Both the position numbers and the translations under genes were made by a program. Shown piece by piece: positions 25,550 to 35,465 of a DNA stretch of 64,000 bases (positions are counted from its first letter, which is position 1; each line of letters opens with the position of its first letter). The notes beneath the pieces are model-generated. The model worked only from the letters and a program-made list of their open reading frames with translations. It was not told the DNA's origin and ran no database searches. Origin of the DNA: Sphingomonas sp. Mn802worker (GTDB taxonomy: Bacteria; Pseudomonadota; Alphaproteobacteria; Sphingomonadales; Sphingomonadaceae). The stretch is taken from the NCBI RefSeq assembly GCF_000382485.1, contig NZ_AORY01000015.1, positions 1 to 64,000 of the forward strand, written 5' to 3'.

Positions 25550-28156
25550 TCAGGCGGTCGCCTTCTTTGCCGCGGGTTTCTTGGCAGGCGCCTTCTTCGC
25601 GGCGGGCTTCTTTGCGGTTGCTTTTGGCGCCGGCTTGTCGCCCTCGGCCGTCGTTGCCGTCTTCTTCGGTGCAGCCTTCTTCTTCGCCGCCGGCTTCTTC
25701 TTGCCCGCCGGTGCCATCGCCGCCCGCGCATCGATCAATTGCGCGGCTTCCTCCACCGTCAGTTGCTCTGGCGTGATCGTCTTGGGCAGCGTCGCGTTGG
25801 TGGTGCCGTCGGTGACATAGGGGCCATAGCGACCCTCCATCAGCTTCAGCTCGGCCTCGGTGCGCGGGTGTGCGCCCAGTACCTTTAGCGGCTCGCGCGC
25901 CGCGCCGCGTTGCGGACGCCCGCCCCCCGCTGCCGCCTCGGCAAGCTTCACCACCGCGGCGTTCATGCCGGTCTCGAACACGTCGGCGGTCGAGGAGAGC
26001 CGCGCATACTTGCCCGCGTGCGCGAGATAGGGGCCGTAGCGCCCGATCGCGGCGGTGATGTCCTGACCCGTCTCAGGGTGCTGGCCGATCGTGCGCGGCA
26101 GGCTCAAGAGATTGAGTGCCATTTCGAGGTCGAGCTCGACGTCCTTCGGGATCGAGGCGCGCTTCGCTTCCTTGCCCTCGCCCAGCTGGATGTAGGGGCC
26201 GAAGCGACCCGACTTGCGCTCGACCTCCAGCCCTGTCTCGGGATCCTTGCCGAGCATCTCAGGACCGGTCGACTCGGCGGCATCCCCCCCTTGAGCGAAG
26301 CGACGGGTGTATTTGCATTCGGGATAGTTCGAGCAGGCGATGAACGCGCCGAAGCGTCCGCCGCGCAGCGCAAGGCTGCCCGCCTGGCACGCCGGGCAGG
26401 CGCGCGGGTCGCTGCCATCGGCCTTGTCGGGGAACAGGTACGGCGCAAGGAAGGTGTCGAGTTCGGCGGTCACCTCCGACGGCTTCTGCTCCATGACCTC
26501 GGCGGTGCGCGGCTTGAAATCGCGCCAGAAGCTTTCCAGCACCGCCTGCCACTGCGCGCGGCCGCCCGAAACGTCATCGAGTTCTTCTTCCAGCTCGGCG
26601 GTGTAGTCGTAGCCGACGTAACGCGGGAAGAAGCGTTCGAGGAACGCGGTCACCAGCCGGCCGCTCTCCTCGGCGAAGAAGCGGTTCTTCTCGACCCGGA
26701 CATAGGCGCGATCCTTCAGCGTCTTGATGATCGAGGCGTAGGTGGAGGGGCGCCCGATGCCGAGTTCCTCCATCCGCTTGACGAGGCTCGCCTCCGAATA
26801 GCGCGGCAGCGGCTGGGTGAAATGCTGCTCGGCGTCGACGCCCTTTTTCGCGGGCGCGTCGCCCTCGCGCATGCGGGGCAGGCGGCGCGCGTCCTCGTCC
26901 TGGCTGTCGTCGGTGCCTTCCTCGTAGAGCGCGAGATAGCCGGGGAAGAGCACGACCTGACCGGTAGCGCGCAGCACGTTGCGCCCGGTACCATCGGCGA
27001 ACTCGATCGTGGTGCGCTCCATGCGGGCGGACGCCATCTGGCTGGCGAGCGCGCGCTTCCACACCAGCTCGTAAAGCCGCGCGTGGTCGCCCGCGCCGAC
27101 GCGATCCTTGCCGAAATCGGTCGGGCGGATCGCCTCGTGCGCTTCCTGCGCATTCTTGGCCTTTGCCTGATACTGGCGCGGCTTGTCGGGGACGTAGCTA
27201 CCGTCGTAGCGGTTGGCGATCGCGCCGCGCGCGGCCGAGATCGCGCTGCCGTCCATCTGCACGCCGTCGGTGCGCATATAAGTGATCGCGCCGTCCTCGT
27301 AGAGCTGTTGCGCGATCCGCATCGTGTGGTCGGCGGAGAAGCCAAGCTTGCGCGCCGCCTCCTGCTGTAGCGTCGAGGTGGTGAACGGCGGCGGCGGGTT
27401 GCGCGTCGCCGGGCGCGTCTCGACCGATTGGACGGTGAAGCGGCCGGCCTCGACATCGGCCTTTGCGCGCTTGGCATCGCCTTCGTTGCCGATCGACAGG
27501 CGGTCGAGCTTCTTGCCTTCCCACTGCGACAGCCGCGCGGTGAAAGGTGTTCCGTCATGCTCCAGCGCGGCCGTTACCGACCAATATTCCTGCGCGACGA
27601 ACAGCTCGATCTCGCGCTCGCGTTCGACGATCAGGCGCAGCGCGACCGACTGGACGCGGCCCGCGGACTTGGCACCCGGCAGCTTGCGCCACAGCACCGG
27701 CGAGAGCGTGAAGCCGACGAGATAGTCGAGCGCGCGGCGCGCACGGTACGCGTCGATCAGGTCGGTATCGAGCGCGCGCGGCGCCTTCATCGCGTCGGTC
27801 ACCGCCTGCTTGGTGATCGCGTTGAAGGTGACGCGCTCGACCGCCTTGGGCAAAGCGCGGCGCTTCGCTAGCACTTCCTGCACGTGCCAGCTGATCGCCT
27901 CGCCCTCGCGATCGGGGTCGGTCGCGAGGATCAGGCGGTCGGCGACCTTCGCCAGATCGGCGATCGCCTTCAGCTGCTTGGCCTTGTCGGCGTAGTTTTC
28001 CCATTCCATCGCGAAGCCGTCGTCGGGGTTCACCGATCCGTCCTTGGGCGGCAGGTCGCGGACGTGGCCATAGCTCGCGAGGACGCGATAATCGGAGCCG
28101 AGGTACTTTTCGATGGTCTTCGCCTTGGCAGGCGATTCGACGATGACGAGTTGCAT
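25550..28156 (-). CDS. topA: DNA topoisomerase I
   Basis: Relaxes negative supercoils. It has 868 aa. The toprim domain has MQLVIVESPAKAKTIEKYL and DPDREGEAISWH; the catalytic Tyr lies in ITYMRTDGVQM (near residue 300); three C-terminal zinc-finger-like repeats follow, the first with CPACQAGSL and CSNYPEC Cys pairs, the later ones reduced (GRFGPYIQLG, GRYGPYLAHA, GRYGPYVTD). The last about 50 residues are a Lys/Ala/Pro-rich tail (KKPAAKKAPAKKPAAKK), common in alphaproteobacterial TopA and likely DNA-binding. Confidence 0.97.
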   Translation of the reverse strand: MQLVIVESPAKAKTIEKYLGSDYRVLASYGHVRDLPPKDGSVNPDDGFAMEWENYADKAKQLKAIADLAKVADRLILATDPDREGEAISWHVQEVLAKRRALPKAVERVTFNAITKQAVTDAMKAPRALDTDLIDAYRARRALDYLVGFTLSPVLWRKLPGAKSAGRVQSVALRLIVEREREIELFVAQEYWSVTAALEHDGTPFTARLSQWEGKKLDRLSIGNEGDAKRAKADVEAGRFTVQSVETRPATRNPPPPFTTSTLQQEAARKLGFSADHTMRIAQQLYEDGAITYMRTDGVQMDGSAISAARGAIANRYDGSYVPDKPRQYQAKAKNAQEAHEAIRPTDFGKDRVGAGDHARLYELVWKRALASQMASARMERTTIEFADGTGRNVLRATGQVVLFPGYLALYEEGTDDSQDEDARRLPRMREGDAPAKKGVDAEQHFTQPLPRYSEASLVKRMEELGIGRPSTYASIIKTLKDRAYVRVEKNRFFAEESGRLVTAFLERFFPRYVGYDYTAELEEELDDVSGGRAQWQAVLESFWRDFKPRTAEVMEQKPSEVTAELDTFLAPYLFPDKADGSDPRACPACQAGSLALRGGRFGAFIACSNYPECKYTRRFAQGGDAAESTGPEMLGKDPETGLEVERKSGRFGPYIQLGEGKEAKRASIPKDVELDLEMALNLLSLPRTIGQHPETGQDITAAIGRYGPYLAHAGKYARLSSTADVFETGMNAAVVKLAEAAAGGGRPQRGAAREPLKVLGAHPRTEAELKLMEGRYGPYVTDGTTNATLPKTITPEQLTVEEAAQLIDARAAMAPAGKKKPAAKKKAAPKKTATTAEGDKPAPKATAKKPAAKKAPAKKPAAKKATA

Positions 28157-28280
28157 TGGGGCCTAACTAGGAAGCTTCACACGTATGCGCGAGGGTGGAG
28201 AGGTCGGGGCGGCGGCGTCAAGCGGGATTGCGGGGCACGATCGTGGGTCGCATGATGAACAAAGGTGGGGAGCGGGCGTG

Positions 28281-28853
28281 ATGCGAACAGGTTGGTTGAT
28301 GGGCGCGCTTGCGCTGTGTTGTGCGGCGGCGACGCAGGCGGGATGGTCGGGAGAGTTCCTGCTCGCACCCGCAGACTCGCGCTTCGTGTTCGGCTGGGAA
28401 GCGCCGGCAGGTCATGGCATGCGCGAATATGTCCCGCGCGGCGAGACGGTGGAGAACTGGACGCGCATGGTGACGCTGCAACGCTTCGGTTACCGGGCAG
28501 GAATGACGCCCGCGGCGGTGCTGGCGCGTACGGCCGCCCTGATGCAGGCGGCGTGCCCGGGTGCGACGGTCACGCCGGGCGAAAGCGTTCCGCTCGCCGG
28601 TCATGTTTCGGCGACGATCCGTGTCGACTGCCCGCGCAATCCGCAGACCGGAAAGCCCGAGACGATGTTCGCGCGCGCGGTGCTGGGCGATGATGCCTTG
28701 CACATGGTGCAGGCGGCAACGCGGCGGGTACCGACAATTGCGGATGTGCGCTGGGCGGCAGGCGTGTTGCAGGGAGCGGTATTGTGCACCGCCAGCGACG
28801 TCACGAGCCGGTGCGGCACTGCGCGCGCGGCGACACCGGGTGCGGCGCTCTAG
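28281..28853 (+). CDS. Exported hypothetical protein
   Basis: A 190-aa protein with a signal peptide (MRTGWLMGALALCCAAATQA). The mature part begins GWSGEFLLAPADSRFVFGWE and contains ENWTRMVTLQRFG, a lineage-restricted pattern seen in uncharacterised sphingomonad secreted proteins. Four Cys could pair. Its TAG stop shares CTAG with the stop of the convergent gene at 28850. No known function. Confidence 0.68.
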   Translation: MRTGWLMGALALCCAAATQAGWSGEFLLAPADSRFVFGWEAPAGHGMREYVPRGETVENWTRMVTLQRFGYRAGMTPAAVLARTAALMQAACPGATVTPGESVPLAGHVSATIRVDCPRNPQTGKPETMFARAVLGDDALHMVQAATRRVPTIADVRWAAGVLQGAVLCTASDVTSRCGTARAATPGAAL

Positions 28854-29200
28854 CGCTGCGGCGTCGCGCGCCAGGCGAGGAGGAAGCCGACGCCGAGAAT
28901 AAGATCGACCGCGCCGAAGATCGCAGTGGTCGAGCCGCGGGCAAGGACAAGCGCGGGAACGCCGAACGCCGCCTTCTCGAAAACGCCGGCGAGCATCATC
29001 GGCCGATAGCGAACGGGGTCACGGCTGATGATCCAGAAAACGAGCTGGAACGCGAGCGCGGTGAGCGTGAAGGCGAGCTGTGGCAGCGTCGTGACCTCCG
29101 GCGCGGCGAAGCTGGCGAGCAGCGCGGTCGTGCCGTAAATCGCGGCGCCGCGGAACCACCACCGGACCCAGCGCGGCGAGGATGCAGGCGCGCTCAGCAC
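28850..29200 (-). CDS. Small membrane protein downstream of dprA
   Basis: A 116-aa hypothetical inner-membrane protein with hydrophobic segments at about 18-34, 41-59, 70-86 and 91-108. Its ATG overlaps the dprA end by 7 bp, so it is translated from the same mRNA. No domain of known function is recognised. Confidence 0.65.
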   Translation of the reverse strand: MLSAPASSPRWVRWWFRGAAIYGTTALLASFAAPEVTTLPQLAFTLTALAFQLVFWIISRDPVRYRPMMLAGVFEKAAFGVPALVLARGSTTAIFGAVDLILGVGFLLAWRATPQR

Positions 29201-30318
29201 AGGCTGACCCGTCCACCAGCGTGGCGTTCGAGGCGGCCGCCGAGTTCGAGTTCGAGCAGCACCATCTGCACCACCGCAGGCGCGAGCGCGGTCTGGCGGA
29301 CGAGTTCGTCGATGCCGACGGGCACCGGGCCGAGCAGGTCGGTGACGCGGCGGCGATCGGCGTCGCTCGCGTCCTCAGGTGGAGGTGCGTCCCAGCCGGC
29401 GACCGGTGACCTGACACTCGCGCGCAGATCGATCGGTCGGACCTGTTCGAGCACGTCGGCGGCGGACTGGACCAGCACCGCACCGTCGCGGATCAGGCCG
29501 TTGCACCCTTGTGCGCGCGGGTCGCTCGGGTGGCCGGGCACCGCCATCACCTCGCGCCCGGCCTCGCCCGCGAGCCTGGCGGTGATGAGCGAGCCCGAGC
29601 GCGGCGCGGCCTCGATCACGACGGTGCCAAGCGACAGCGCGGCGATGATGCGGTTGCGATGCGGAAAGTGGCGTGCGCGCGGCTCGGTACGCGGCGGCAT
29701 CTCGGCGACGAGCAGCGCTTCCTCGGCGATGCGTTCCTGCAACCGTGCATTCTCGGGCGGGTAGGCGACATCGATCCCGCCGGCGATGACGCCGATCGTC
29801 GCGGCACCCGCGCCCTCATGCGCTGCGGTGTCGATCCCGCGTGCGAGACCGGAGACGACGACCGCGCCGGCGTGCGCGATCTCCTGCGCCAACCCGCGCG
29901 CGAAGCGGCACGACGCGGCCGAAGCGTTGCGCGCGCCGACCATTGCGACCGTGTCGCGCGTGGCGCACGACAAGTTGCCGCGGATCGTCAGCACCGGCGG
30001 CGCATCGGACAGCTCGGCGAGAAGCGGCGGATAATCGGGCGAGCCGAGGAACAGGTAGCGCGCGCCGGCCCGCGTCACCGTCGTCATCTCACGCTCAGCC
30101 GCATGAATGTCGGTGACCGCAGGGACACGCCCGCCGCCGCGACGGGCGAGGGACGGCAGCGCCTCGATCGCCGCCGCCGCGGTGCCGAAGCGGGCGAGCA
30201 ACTGGCGGAACGACACCGGACCGATCGACGGCGTGCGGATCAGACGCAATCGTGCGAGTGCGTCGTCGTCAGCGATCGTCGCGGCCGGAGCACCGTGCGG
30301 CGCCGCGACATCGGACAT
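29194..30318 (-). CDS. dprA: DNA-processing protein DprA
   Basis: Loads RecA onto incoming single-stranded DNA during transformation. It has 374 aa. An N-terminal SAM-like region (LIRTPSIGPVSFRQLLARFG) precedes the Rossmann core with VAMVGARNASAASCRFARGLA, VVVSGLARGIDTAAHEGA, GVIAGGIDVAYPPEN and VPGHPSDPRAQGCNGLIRDGA; a C-terminal winged helix (about 315-370) follows. ATG at 30318; plsY ends 2 bp upstream, so plsY-dprA form one unit. Confidence 0.95.
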   Translation of the reverse strand: MSDVAAPHGAPAATIADDDALARLRLIRTPSIGPVSFRQLLARFGTAAAAIEALPSLARRGGGRVPAVTDIHAAEREMTTVTRAGARYLFLGSPDYPPLLAELSDAPPVLTIRGNLSCATRDTVAMVGARNASAASCRFARGLAQEIAHAGAVVVSGLARGIDTAAHEGAGAATIGVIAGGIDVAYPPENARLQERIAEEALLVAEMPPRTEPRARHFPHRNRIIAALSLGTVVIEAAPRSGSLITARLAGEAGREVMAVPGHPSDPRAQGCNGLIRDGAVLVQSAADVLEQVRPIDLRASVRSPVAGWDAPPPEDASDADRRRVTDLLGPVPVGIDELVRQTALAPAVVQMVLLELELGGRLERHAGGRVSLC

Positions 30319-30320
30319 GT

Positions 30321-30932
30321 TCAGGCCGCGTTCTTCGTGCCGCCGACGCGCGGCTCGGTTCCGTCGAGCAGGCGCGAGATGTTCGCGCGGTGCTTCCATA
30401 TCACGAGGAGCGCGAGCGCGAGCAGCAGCGGCACGAGGTCGAACGGGCCGAGGATCGCGGCGGCGACCGGCGCGCTGACCGCCGCCGCCATGCCGGCGAC
30501 CGAGGAGATGCGCATCCCTGCAAGCAGCCCCAGCCATATGAACGCGTAGACGAGCCCGAGCGGCCAGGCGAGTGCCACGACGATCCCCATCAGCGTCGCG
30601 ACGCCCTTGCCGCCCTTGAAGCCGAGCCAGACGGGATAGCAGTGGCCGACGAACGCCCCCGCCGCGGCAAGCGGCGCCTGGTCAGGGAACAGCGCGGCGA
30701 CGATTCCGACGGCGGCGACGCCCTTCAGCATGTCGAGCAGCAGCGTCGCGGCGGCGAGCCCCTTGCGCCCGGTGCGCAGCACGTTGGTCGCGCCGATATT
30801 GCCCGAGCCGACCTGCCGCAGGTCGCCGGCGCCGCCCAGCCGCGTCAGGATGACGCCGAACGGGATCGAGCCGAGCAGATAGCCGATCAGCAACGCCGCC
30901 GCGGGCGGTATCCAGATGATCTGGGTGGCCAG
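30321..30932 (-). CDS. plsY: Acyl-phosphate glycerol-3-phosphate acyltransferase PlsY
   Basis: First acylation step of phospholipid synthesis, an inner-membrane enzyme. From TTG at 30893 it has 190 aa; from an in-frame CTG at 30932 it has 203 aa. Conserved loops are present: GSIPFGVILTRL, GSGNIGATNVLRTGRKGLAAATL, GHCYPVWLGFKGGKGVAT and KHRANISRLLDGTE. The CTG is preferred because AAGGGG lies 7 nt before it and the added LATQIIWIPPAAA completes the first membrane helix; no ATG or GTG is available in frame. The start is therefore uncertain. Confidence 0.9.
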   Translation of the reverse strand: MATQIIWIPPAAALLIGYLLGSIPFGVILTRLGGAGDLRQVGSGNIGATNVLRTGRKGLAAATLLLDMLKGVAAVGIVAALFPDQAPLAAAGAFVGHCYPVWLGFKGGKGVATLMGIVVALAWPLGLVYAFIWLGLLAGMRISSVAGMAAAVSAPVAAAILGPFDLVPLLLALALLVIWKHRANISRLLDGTEPRVGGTKNAA

Positions 30933-31023
30933 TTCTGTTCCCCTTCTGACCCTGTTTTAGCGTGCGGGCGAGCAGGTGTCACTCATCTGTATCTACTAGG
31001 CGGCGAAGGCTATGTGGACGTGC

Positions 31024-31824
31024 ATGAACGACGATGCGCGACCGATCCTGTTCTTCGACTCAGGGGTGGGCGGGCTGTCGGTCGTCGCGCCGACGCTCGA
31101 ACTGCTGCCGGCCGCGAGCATCGTCTACGCCGCCGATTCAGCCGCTTTTCCTTACGGCACGAAGAGCGAGGCGGAGATCGCAGCACGCGTGCCTGCACTG
31201 CTCGGGCGGTTGGCGGAGCGGTATCGCCCGCGATTGATCGTGATCGCGTGCAACACCGCCTCGACGATCGCGCTTCCGGCGGTGCGCGCCGCGCTCGACG
31301 TGGCCGTCGTCGGCACGGTGCCCGCGATCAAGCCCGCGGCGGAAGCGTCGCGCACGCGAGTCGTCGGTGTGCTGGGCACCGCGGCGACGGTGCGTCAGCC
31401 CTATGTCGACGATCTGGCGGCCCGCTTCGCGGGCGATTGCACCGTGCTGCGCTACGGCTCCGCCACGCTGGTCGAACTGGCCGAGGCGAAGCTGGCGGGC
31501 GAGGCGGTCGATGCGGACGCCGTCGCGCGCGAGCTCGCCGGGCTGTTCGACCAGCCGGATGGTGAGCGGATCGACGTGATCGTCAACGCGTGCACGCATT
31601 TCCCACTGCTGGTGGATGAGCTGCGCGCGGCGGCGCCGGCAGGTGTGACCTTCGTCGATGGCGGCCCCGGCATCGCGCGGCGCGTGGCGTCGCTGACGCA
31701 GGGGCAGGCGTGGCCGGGCGAGTCGCGCGGGCACCGGCTCGTCTTCACGCGGCTAGGCGCGCGCGAGACGCGCATCGGCGACCAGTTGCGCGCACGCGGG
31801 TTTGCACTCCCTGAGACACTATGA
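31024..31824 (+). CDS. murI: Glutamate racemase
   Basis: Makes D-glutamate for peptidoglycan. It has 266 aa from the ATG at 31024 (an ATG at 31012 adds four residues). The two catalytic Cys lie in VIACNTASTIALP and VNACTHFPLLVDEL; the N-terminal LFFDSGVGGLSV and YAADSAAFPYGTKS are canonical. No plsY-type partner; it stands alone, divergent from plsY. Confidence 0.94.
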   Translation: MNDDARPILFFDSGVGGLSVVAPTLELLPAASIVYAADSAAFPYGTKSEAEIAARVPALLGRLAERYRPRLIVIACNTASTIALPAVRAALDVAVVGTVPAIKPAAEASRTRVVGVLGTAATVRQPYVDDLAARFAGDCTVLRYGSATLVELAEAKLAGEAVDADAVARELAGLFDQPDGERIDVIVNACTHFPLLVDELRAAAPAGVTFVDGGPGIARRVASLTQGQAWPGESRGHRLVFTRLGARETRIGDQLRARGFALPETL

Positions 31825-31873
31825 TCGACCAAATGCGCTGGAAAAGCGTGGGTTAGCAGGCTAAGTCGCCGGC

Positions 31874-33172
31874 ATGATGAGCGAGAGCAGCGAAACGCGC
31901 CTTGTTGCGGAGAGCAGAGTGCCGGAAAGCAGCGTCCGTTCGGGTGACGCGCGCCCGGTCGACTATTCGCGCGTGTTCACCCAGGCGATCGACCGCCTGC
32001 ACGCCGAGGGGCGCTACCGCGTCTTCATCGACATCCTGCGCAACAAGGGCATGTTTCCCAACGCGCGCTGCTTTGCCGGGCACAACGGCCCGAAGCCGAT
32101 CACGGTATGGTGCTCGAACGATTACCTCGCGATGGGGCAGCACCCGAAGGTGATTGCGGCGATGGAGGAAGCGCTCCACGACGTCGGCGCCGGCTCGGGC
32201 GGCACGCGCAACATCGGCGGCAATACGCACTACCACATCGATCTGGAGGTCGAACTCGCCGATCTGCACGGCAAGGAAGCGGCGCTGCTGTTCACCAGCG
32301 GCTACGTCTCGAACGAGGCGACGCTGGCAACGCTCGCCAAGGTGCTGCCGGGGTGCATCATCTATTCGGACGAGCTCAACCACGCGTCGATGATCGCTGG
32401 CATCCGCAACTCGGGCGCGGAAAAGCGCGTGTTCCGCCACAACGATCTGGCGCATCTGGAAGAGCTGCTCTCCACCGACGATCCGGCGCTGCCGAAGCTC
32501 ATCGCATTCGAGAGCGTGTATTCGATGGAGGGCGATGTCGCGCCGGTTGCGGCGATCTGCGATCTCGCCGACAAGTATAACGCGCTGACCTACCTCGACG
32601 AAGTGCACGCGGTCGGCATGTACGGCGCACGTGGCGGCGGTATTTCCGAGCGCGATGGCGTAGCCGACCGGCTGACGATCATCGAGGGGACGCTGGGCAA
32701 GGCGTTCGGGGTGATGGGCGGCTATATCGCGGCCGACCGCACGATCGTCGATGTGATCCGCAGCTACGCACCCGGCTTCATCTTCACCACCAGCCTGTCG
32801 CCGGTGCTGGTCGCGGGCGTGCTCGCCTCGGTCAGGCACCTGAAATCGTCGAGCCTCGAGCGCGACGGGCAGCAGGCAGCTGCGGCGACGCTCAAGGCGA
32901 TGCTGAGCGACGCCGGACTGCCGGTGATGCTGGGCGAGACGCACATCGTGCCGGTGATGGTCGGCGACCCGGTCAAGGCGAAGAAGATCAGCGACATCCT
33001 GCTCGCCGAATACGGTGTCTATGTTCAGCCGATCAATTACCCGACCGTGCCGCGCGGGACCGAGCGGCTGCGCTTTACCCCCGGCCCCGCGCACAGCGAG
33101 GCGATGATGCGTGAGCTGACCGACGCGCTGGTCGAGATCTGGGGCCGGCTGGAGCTGCGTCAGGCGGCGTAA
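31874..33172 (+). CDS. hemA: 5-aminolevulinate synthase
   Basis: Condenses glycine and succinyl-CoA, the C4 route to heme used by alphaproteobacteria. It has 432 aa. The PLP-Lys lies in [48 protein letters not shown] and [12 protein letters not shown] are diagnostic. The extended N-terminus before [20 protein letters not shown] (about 30 residues, Ser/Glu/Arg-rich) is unusual and could contain the true start further in, e.g. a GTG at 31918. Confidence 0.95.
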   Translation: MMSESSETRLVAESRVPESSVRSGDARPVDYSRVFTQAIDRLHAEGRYRVFIDILRNKGMFPNARCFAGHNGPKPITVWCSNDYLAMGQHPKVIAAMEEALHDVGAGSGGTRNIGGNTHYHIDLEVELADLHGKEAALLFTSGYVSNEATLATLAKVLPGCIIYSDELNHASMIAGIRNSGAEKRVFRHNDLAHLEELLSTDDPALPKLIAFESVYSMEGDVAPVAAICDLADKYNALTYLDEVHAVGMYGARGGGISERDGVADRLTIIEGTLGKAFGVMGGYIAADRTIVDVIRSYAPGFIFTTSLSPVLVAGVLASVRHLKSSSLERDGQQAAAATLKAMLSDAGLPVMLGETHIVPVMVGDPVKAKKISDILLAEYGVYVQPINYPTVPRGTERLRFTPGPAHSEAMMRELTDALVEIWGRLELRQAA

Positions 33173-33193
33173 GGGTCTAGGCTCGGCGGCGAC

Positions 33194-34168
33194 TCAGTCG
33201 AGCGCCGCGTCGCGCTGGTCAAGAATTGGCGGCAGATAGGGCAGTGGCGCACTTGCCGGCATCGCCGCCAGCGCCTCCGCGATGATGCGCGCACGCTCCT
33301 TGGGTGAGGGATGCGTGCGGCTACGGAACATGCCGGGGTCGACTTGTCTGCCCGGTCCCTGCCAGAAACGCACCGCATTCTGTGGGTCCCAGCCGGCGTT
33401 GCGGAGCAGAAACGCGCCGAGCACGTCGGCCTCCGTCTCAGTGTCACGGAACAGTCGCGCGTTGCGGCCGAACTCACCGAACAGCCCCCATTTGACCCCC
33501 GCCGCCTCCAGCCGCGCGCGGTGGCGCAGGATCGTGTGCGCGAGCTCGTGCGCGACGACGACCGCGACATCATCGTCGCCGTAGGTTTCCATCAACCGCG
33601 CGCCGACCTGTACGACATGGCCGTCGGACGAGGCGCCGAGCTTGGGTCCGGCGACGACCTCGAACTCGCTGCGGCAGGCGGGCACGGGCGCGATCGACAC
33701 GCGGCGCGTGCGGCTCTGGTCGGTGAGCGTCAGCGACACGGGGGCGCGCACCGGCAGCGCGGCGAGGCGGGCTAGTGCGACGTCGCGCGTCGCGCTGGTG
33801 TCGTGCGCGGTGGTCGGCGGAGGCAGCGGCGTGCCCGCAATAGCGGCGACGCCTTCGTTCTGCAGCACGCCGGCGCGCGCGGCGGGGGAGCCGGGCACGA
33901 CCCACTCGACCGCGACCGGCGCGGCGAAGCCGAATACGCTGCGTGCGGCATCGGCATCGCGCGCGGCATATTGATCGATGGCGTGCAGCACGACGCCGGT
34001 GCCCGGCTGCTGATCGCGGCACAGCGCCGCGTTGGCGGTGGCGAGCCGGTAGGCGATGTTCGCCAGCCGCGCGTCCTCGCTGCGCAATGCCTCGAAAGTG
34101 GCGCGGCTGTCGGGCGCGGCCGCGGCGACGAGGGCGAGTGGCAGGAGCAGGCGGAGCAGACGCGACAT
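33194..34168 (-). CDS. M48-family zinc metallopeptidase with PDZ-like segment
   Basis: A 324-aa exported protease: signal peptide MSRLLRLLLPLALVAAAAP, a PDZ-like region (VEWVVPGSPAARAGVLQNEGVAAIAG, about 89-115), then the zinc site HELAHTILRH with the third ligand Glu in DTETEADVLGAFLL. Likely involved in periplasmic protein quality control. The ATG at 34168 follows the convention of a signal peptide immediately after the start. Confidence 0.87.
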   Translation of the reverse strand: MSRLLRLLLPLALVAAAAPDSRATFEALRSEDARLANIAYRLATANAALCRDQQPGTGVVLHAIDQYAARDADAARSVFGFAAPVAVEWVVPGSPAARAGVLQNEGVAAIAGTPLPPPTTAHDTSATRDVALARLAALPVRAPVSLTLTDQSRTRRVSIAPVPACRSEFEVVAGPKLGASSDGHVVQVGARLMETYGDDDVAVVVAHELAHTILRHRARLEAAGVKWGLFGEFGRNARLFRDTETEADVLGAFLLRNAGWDPQNAVRFWQGPGRQVDPGMFRSRTHPSPKERARIIAEALAAMPASAPLPYLPPILDQRDAALD

Positions 34169-34269
34169 GCGCGCTTCTACCAAGCCGGTCGAGCCGGGTC
34201 ATCAGCCCGCATTGACTTGGCTGCCCGCAAGCACCAGAATAGTTTCACTTGATACCAGTGGAGCGCGCA

Positions 34270-35322
34270 ATGGACCATATCGACGTCAATCCGATGGGGC
34301 TCGATGGTTTCGCCTTCTGTGAGTTCACCTCGCCCGATGCCGACATGCTGGCGAAGCAGTTCGAGGCGTTGGGCTTTGTGGCGGCTGCGACGCATCCGAC
34401 CAAGCAGGTGACGCTCTATCGTCAGGGTCGCATCAATCTGCTGATCAACCGCGAAGAGAGCGGCCAAGCAGCCGAGTTCCGCAGCAGCCACGGTCCGTCG
34501 GCGAACGCGATGGCGTTCCGCGTCTCGGATGCGCGCGAGGCGCTCGCCGCGGCGGTCGAGCGTGGTGCGAAGGCGATGGACGCGAGCGGCAGTGCGCTTC
34601 CGCGAGCGCAGGTGCTAGAAGGGATTGGTGGGTCGCTACTGTACCTGGTCGACGCTGATCCGTTCGCCGACTGGAACGAGGTCGAGGGCTGGCGAGAGGC
34701 GGCGGCGCAGAACAACGTCGGGCTCGACGTGCTCGACCACCTGACGCACAACGTGCGGCGCGGGCAGATGCGGACGTGGTCGGCCTTCTATGGCCAAATC
34801 TTCGGCTTCGAGGAGCAGAAGTATTTCGACATCAAGGGCAAGGCGACCGGCCTGTTCAGCCAGGCGATGATCGCGCCCGACAAGGCGATCCGCATCCCGT
34901 TGAACGAGAGCCAGGACGACCACAGCCAGATCGAGGAGTTCATCCGCGACTACAACGGCGAGGGGATCCAGCACCTCGCGCTCACCACCGACGACATTTA
35001 CGGGACGGTGGAGAAACTGCGCGCGCGCGGCGTCAAGTTGCAGGACACGATAGAGACCTATTACGAGTTGGTAGACAAGCGCGTGCCGGACCACGGCGAG
35101 GATTTGGAGCGACTGCGCAAGAACCGCATCCTGATCGACGGTAATGTCGGCGAGGAAGGGCTGCTGCTGCAAATCTTCACCGAGAACATGGTCGGGCCGA
35201 TCTTCTTCGAGATCATCCAGCGCAAGGGCAACGAGGGGTTCGGCAACGGCAACTTTCAGGCGTTGTACGAAAGCATTGAACTGGATCAGATCAGGCGCGG
35301 GGTTATCCAGGTCGACGCATAA
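34270..35322 (+). CDS. hpd: 4-hydroxyphenylpyruvate dioxygenase
   Basis: Converts 4-hydroxyphenylpyruvate to homogentisate in tyrosine degradation. It has 350 aa. Fe(II) ligands are His in LDVLDHLTHNV, His in IQHLALTTDDI and Glu in GPIFFEIIQRKG near the C-terminus. The ATG at 34270 has a GGAG RBS 7 nt before it. The product of this enzyme is the substrate of the next gene. Confidence 0.95.
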   Translation: MDHIDVNPMGLDGFAFCEFTSPDADMLAKQFEALGFVAAATHPTKQVTLYRQGRINLLINREESGQAAEFRSSHGPSANAMAFRVSDAREALAAAVERGAKAMDASGSALPRAQVLEGIGGSLLYLVDADPFADWNEVEGWREAAAQNNVGLDVLDHLTHNVRRGQMRTWSAFYGQIFGFEEQKYFDIKGKATGLFSQAMIAPDKAIRIPLNESQDDHSQIEEFIRDYNGEGIQHLALTTDDIYGTVEKLRARGVKLQDTIETYYELVDKRVPDHGEDLERLRKNRILIDGNVGEEGLLLQIFTENMVGPIFFEIIQRKGNEGFGNGNFQALYESIELDQIRRGVIQVDA

Positions 35323-35392
35323 GCGTCGACCGGATGGCCGCGCGCAGGCGCGGCCCGCGCCCGGCCAGCGCGGATGAAGCCGGCGCACAAGG

Positions 35393-35407
35393 CGCGGCTT
35401 CGCCGCG
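35393..35407. terminator. GC-rich hairpin between hpd and hmgA
   Basis: CGCGGC-TTC-GCCGCG, a 6-bp perfect stem with a 3-nt loop, lies 70 bp after the hpd stop and 58 bp before hmgA. There is no T-run. It could partly terminate hpd transcripts or protect their 3' ends. Confidence 0.35.
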
Positions 35408-35465
35408 TCTGACGCGCCGGCGGGCGTGACACGAAGCGCCTGACATAGAGCCGAAAGGACTGAGG

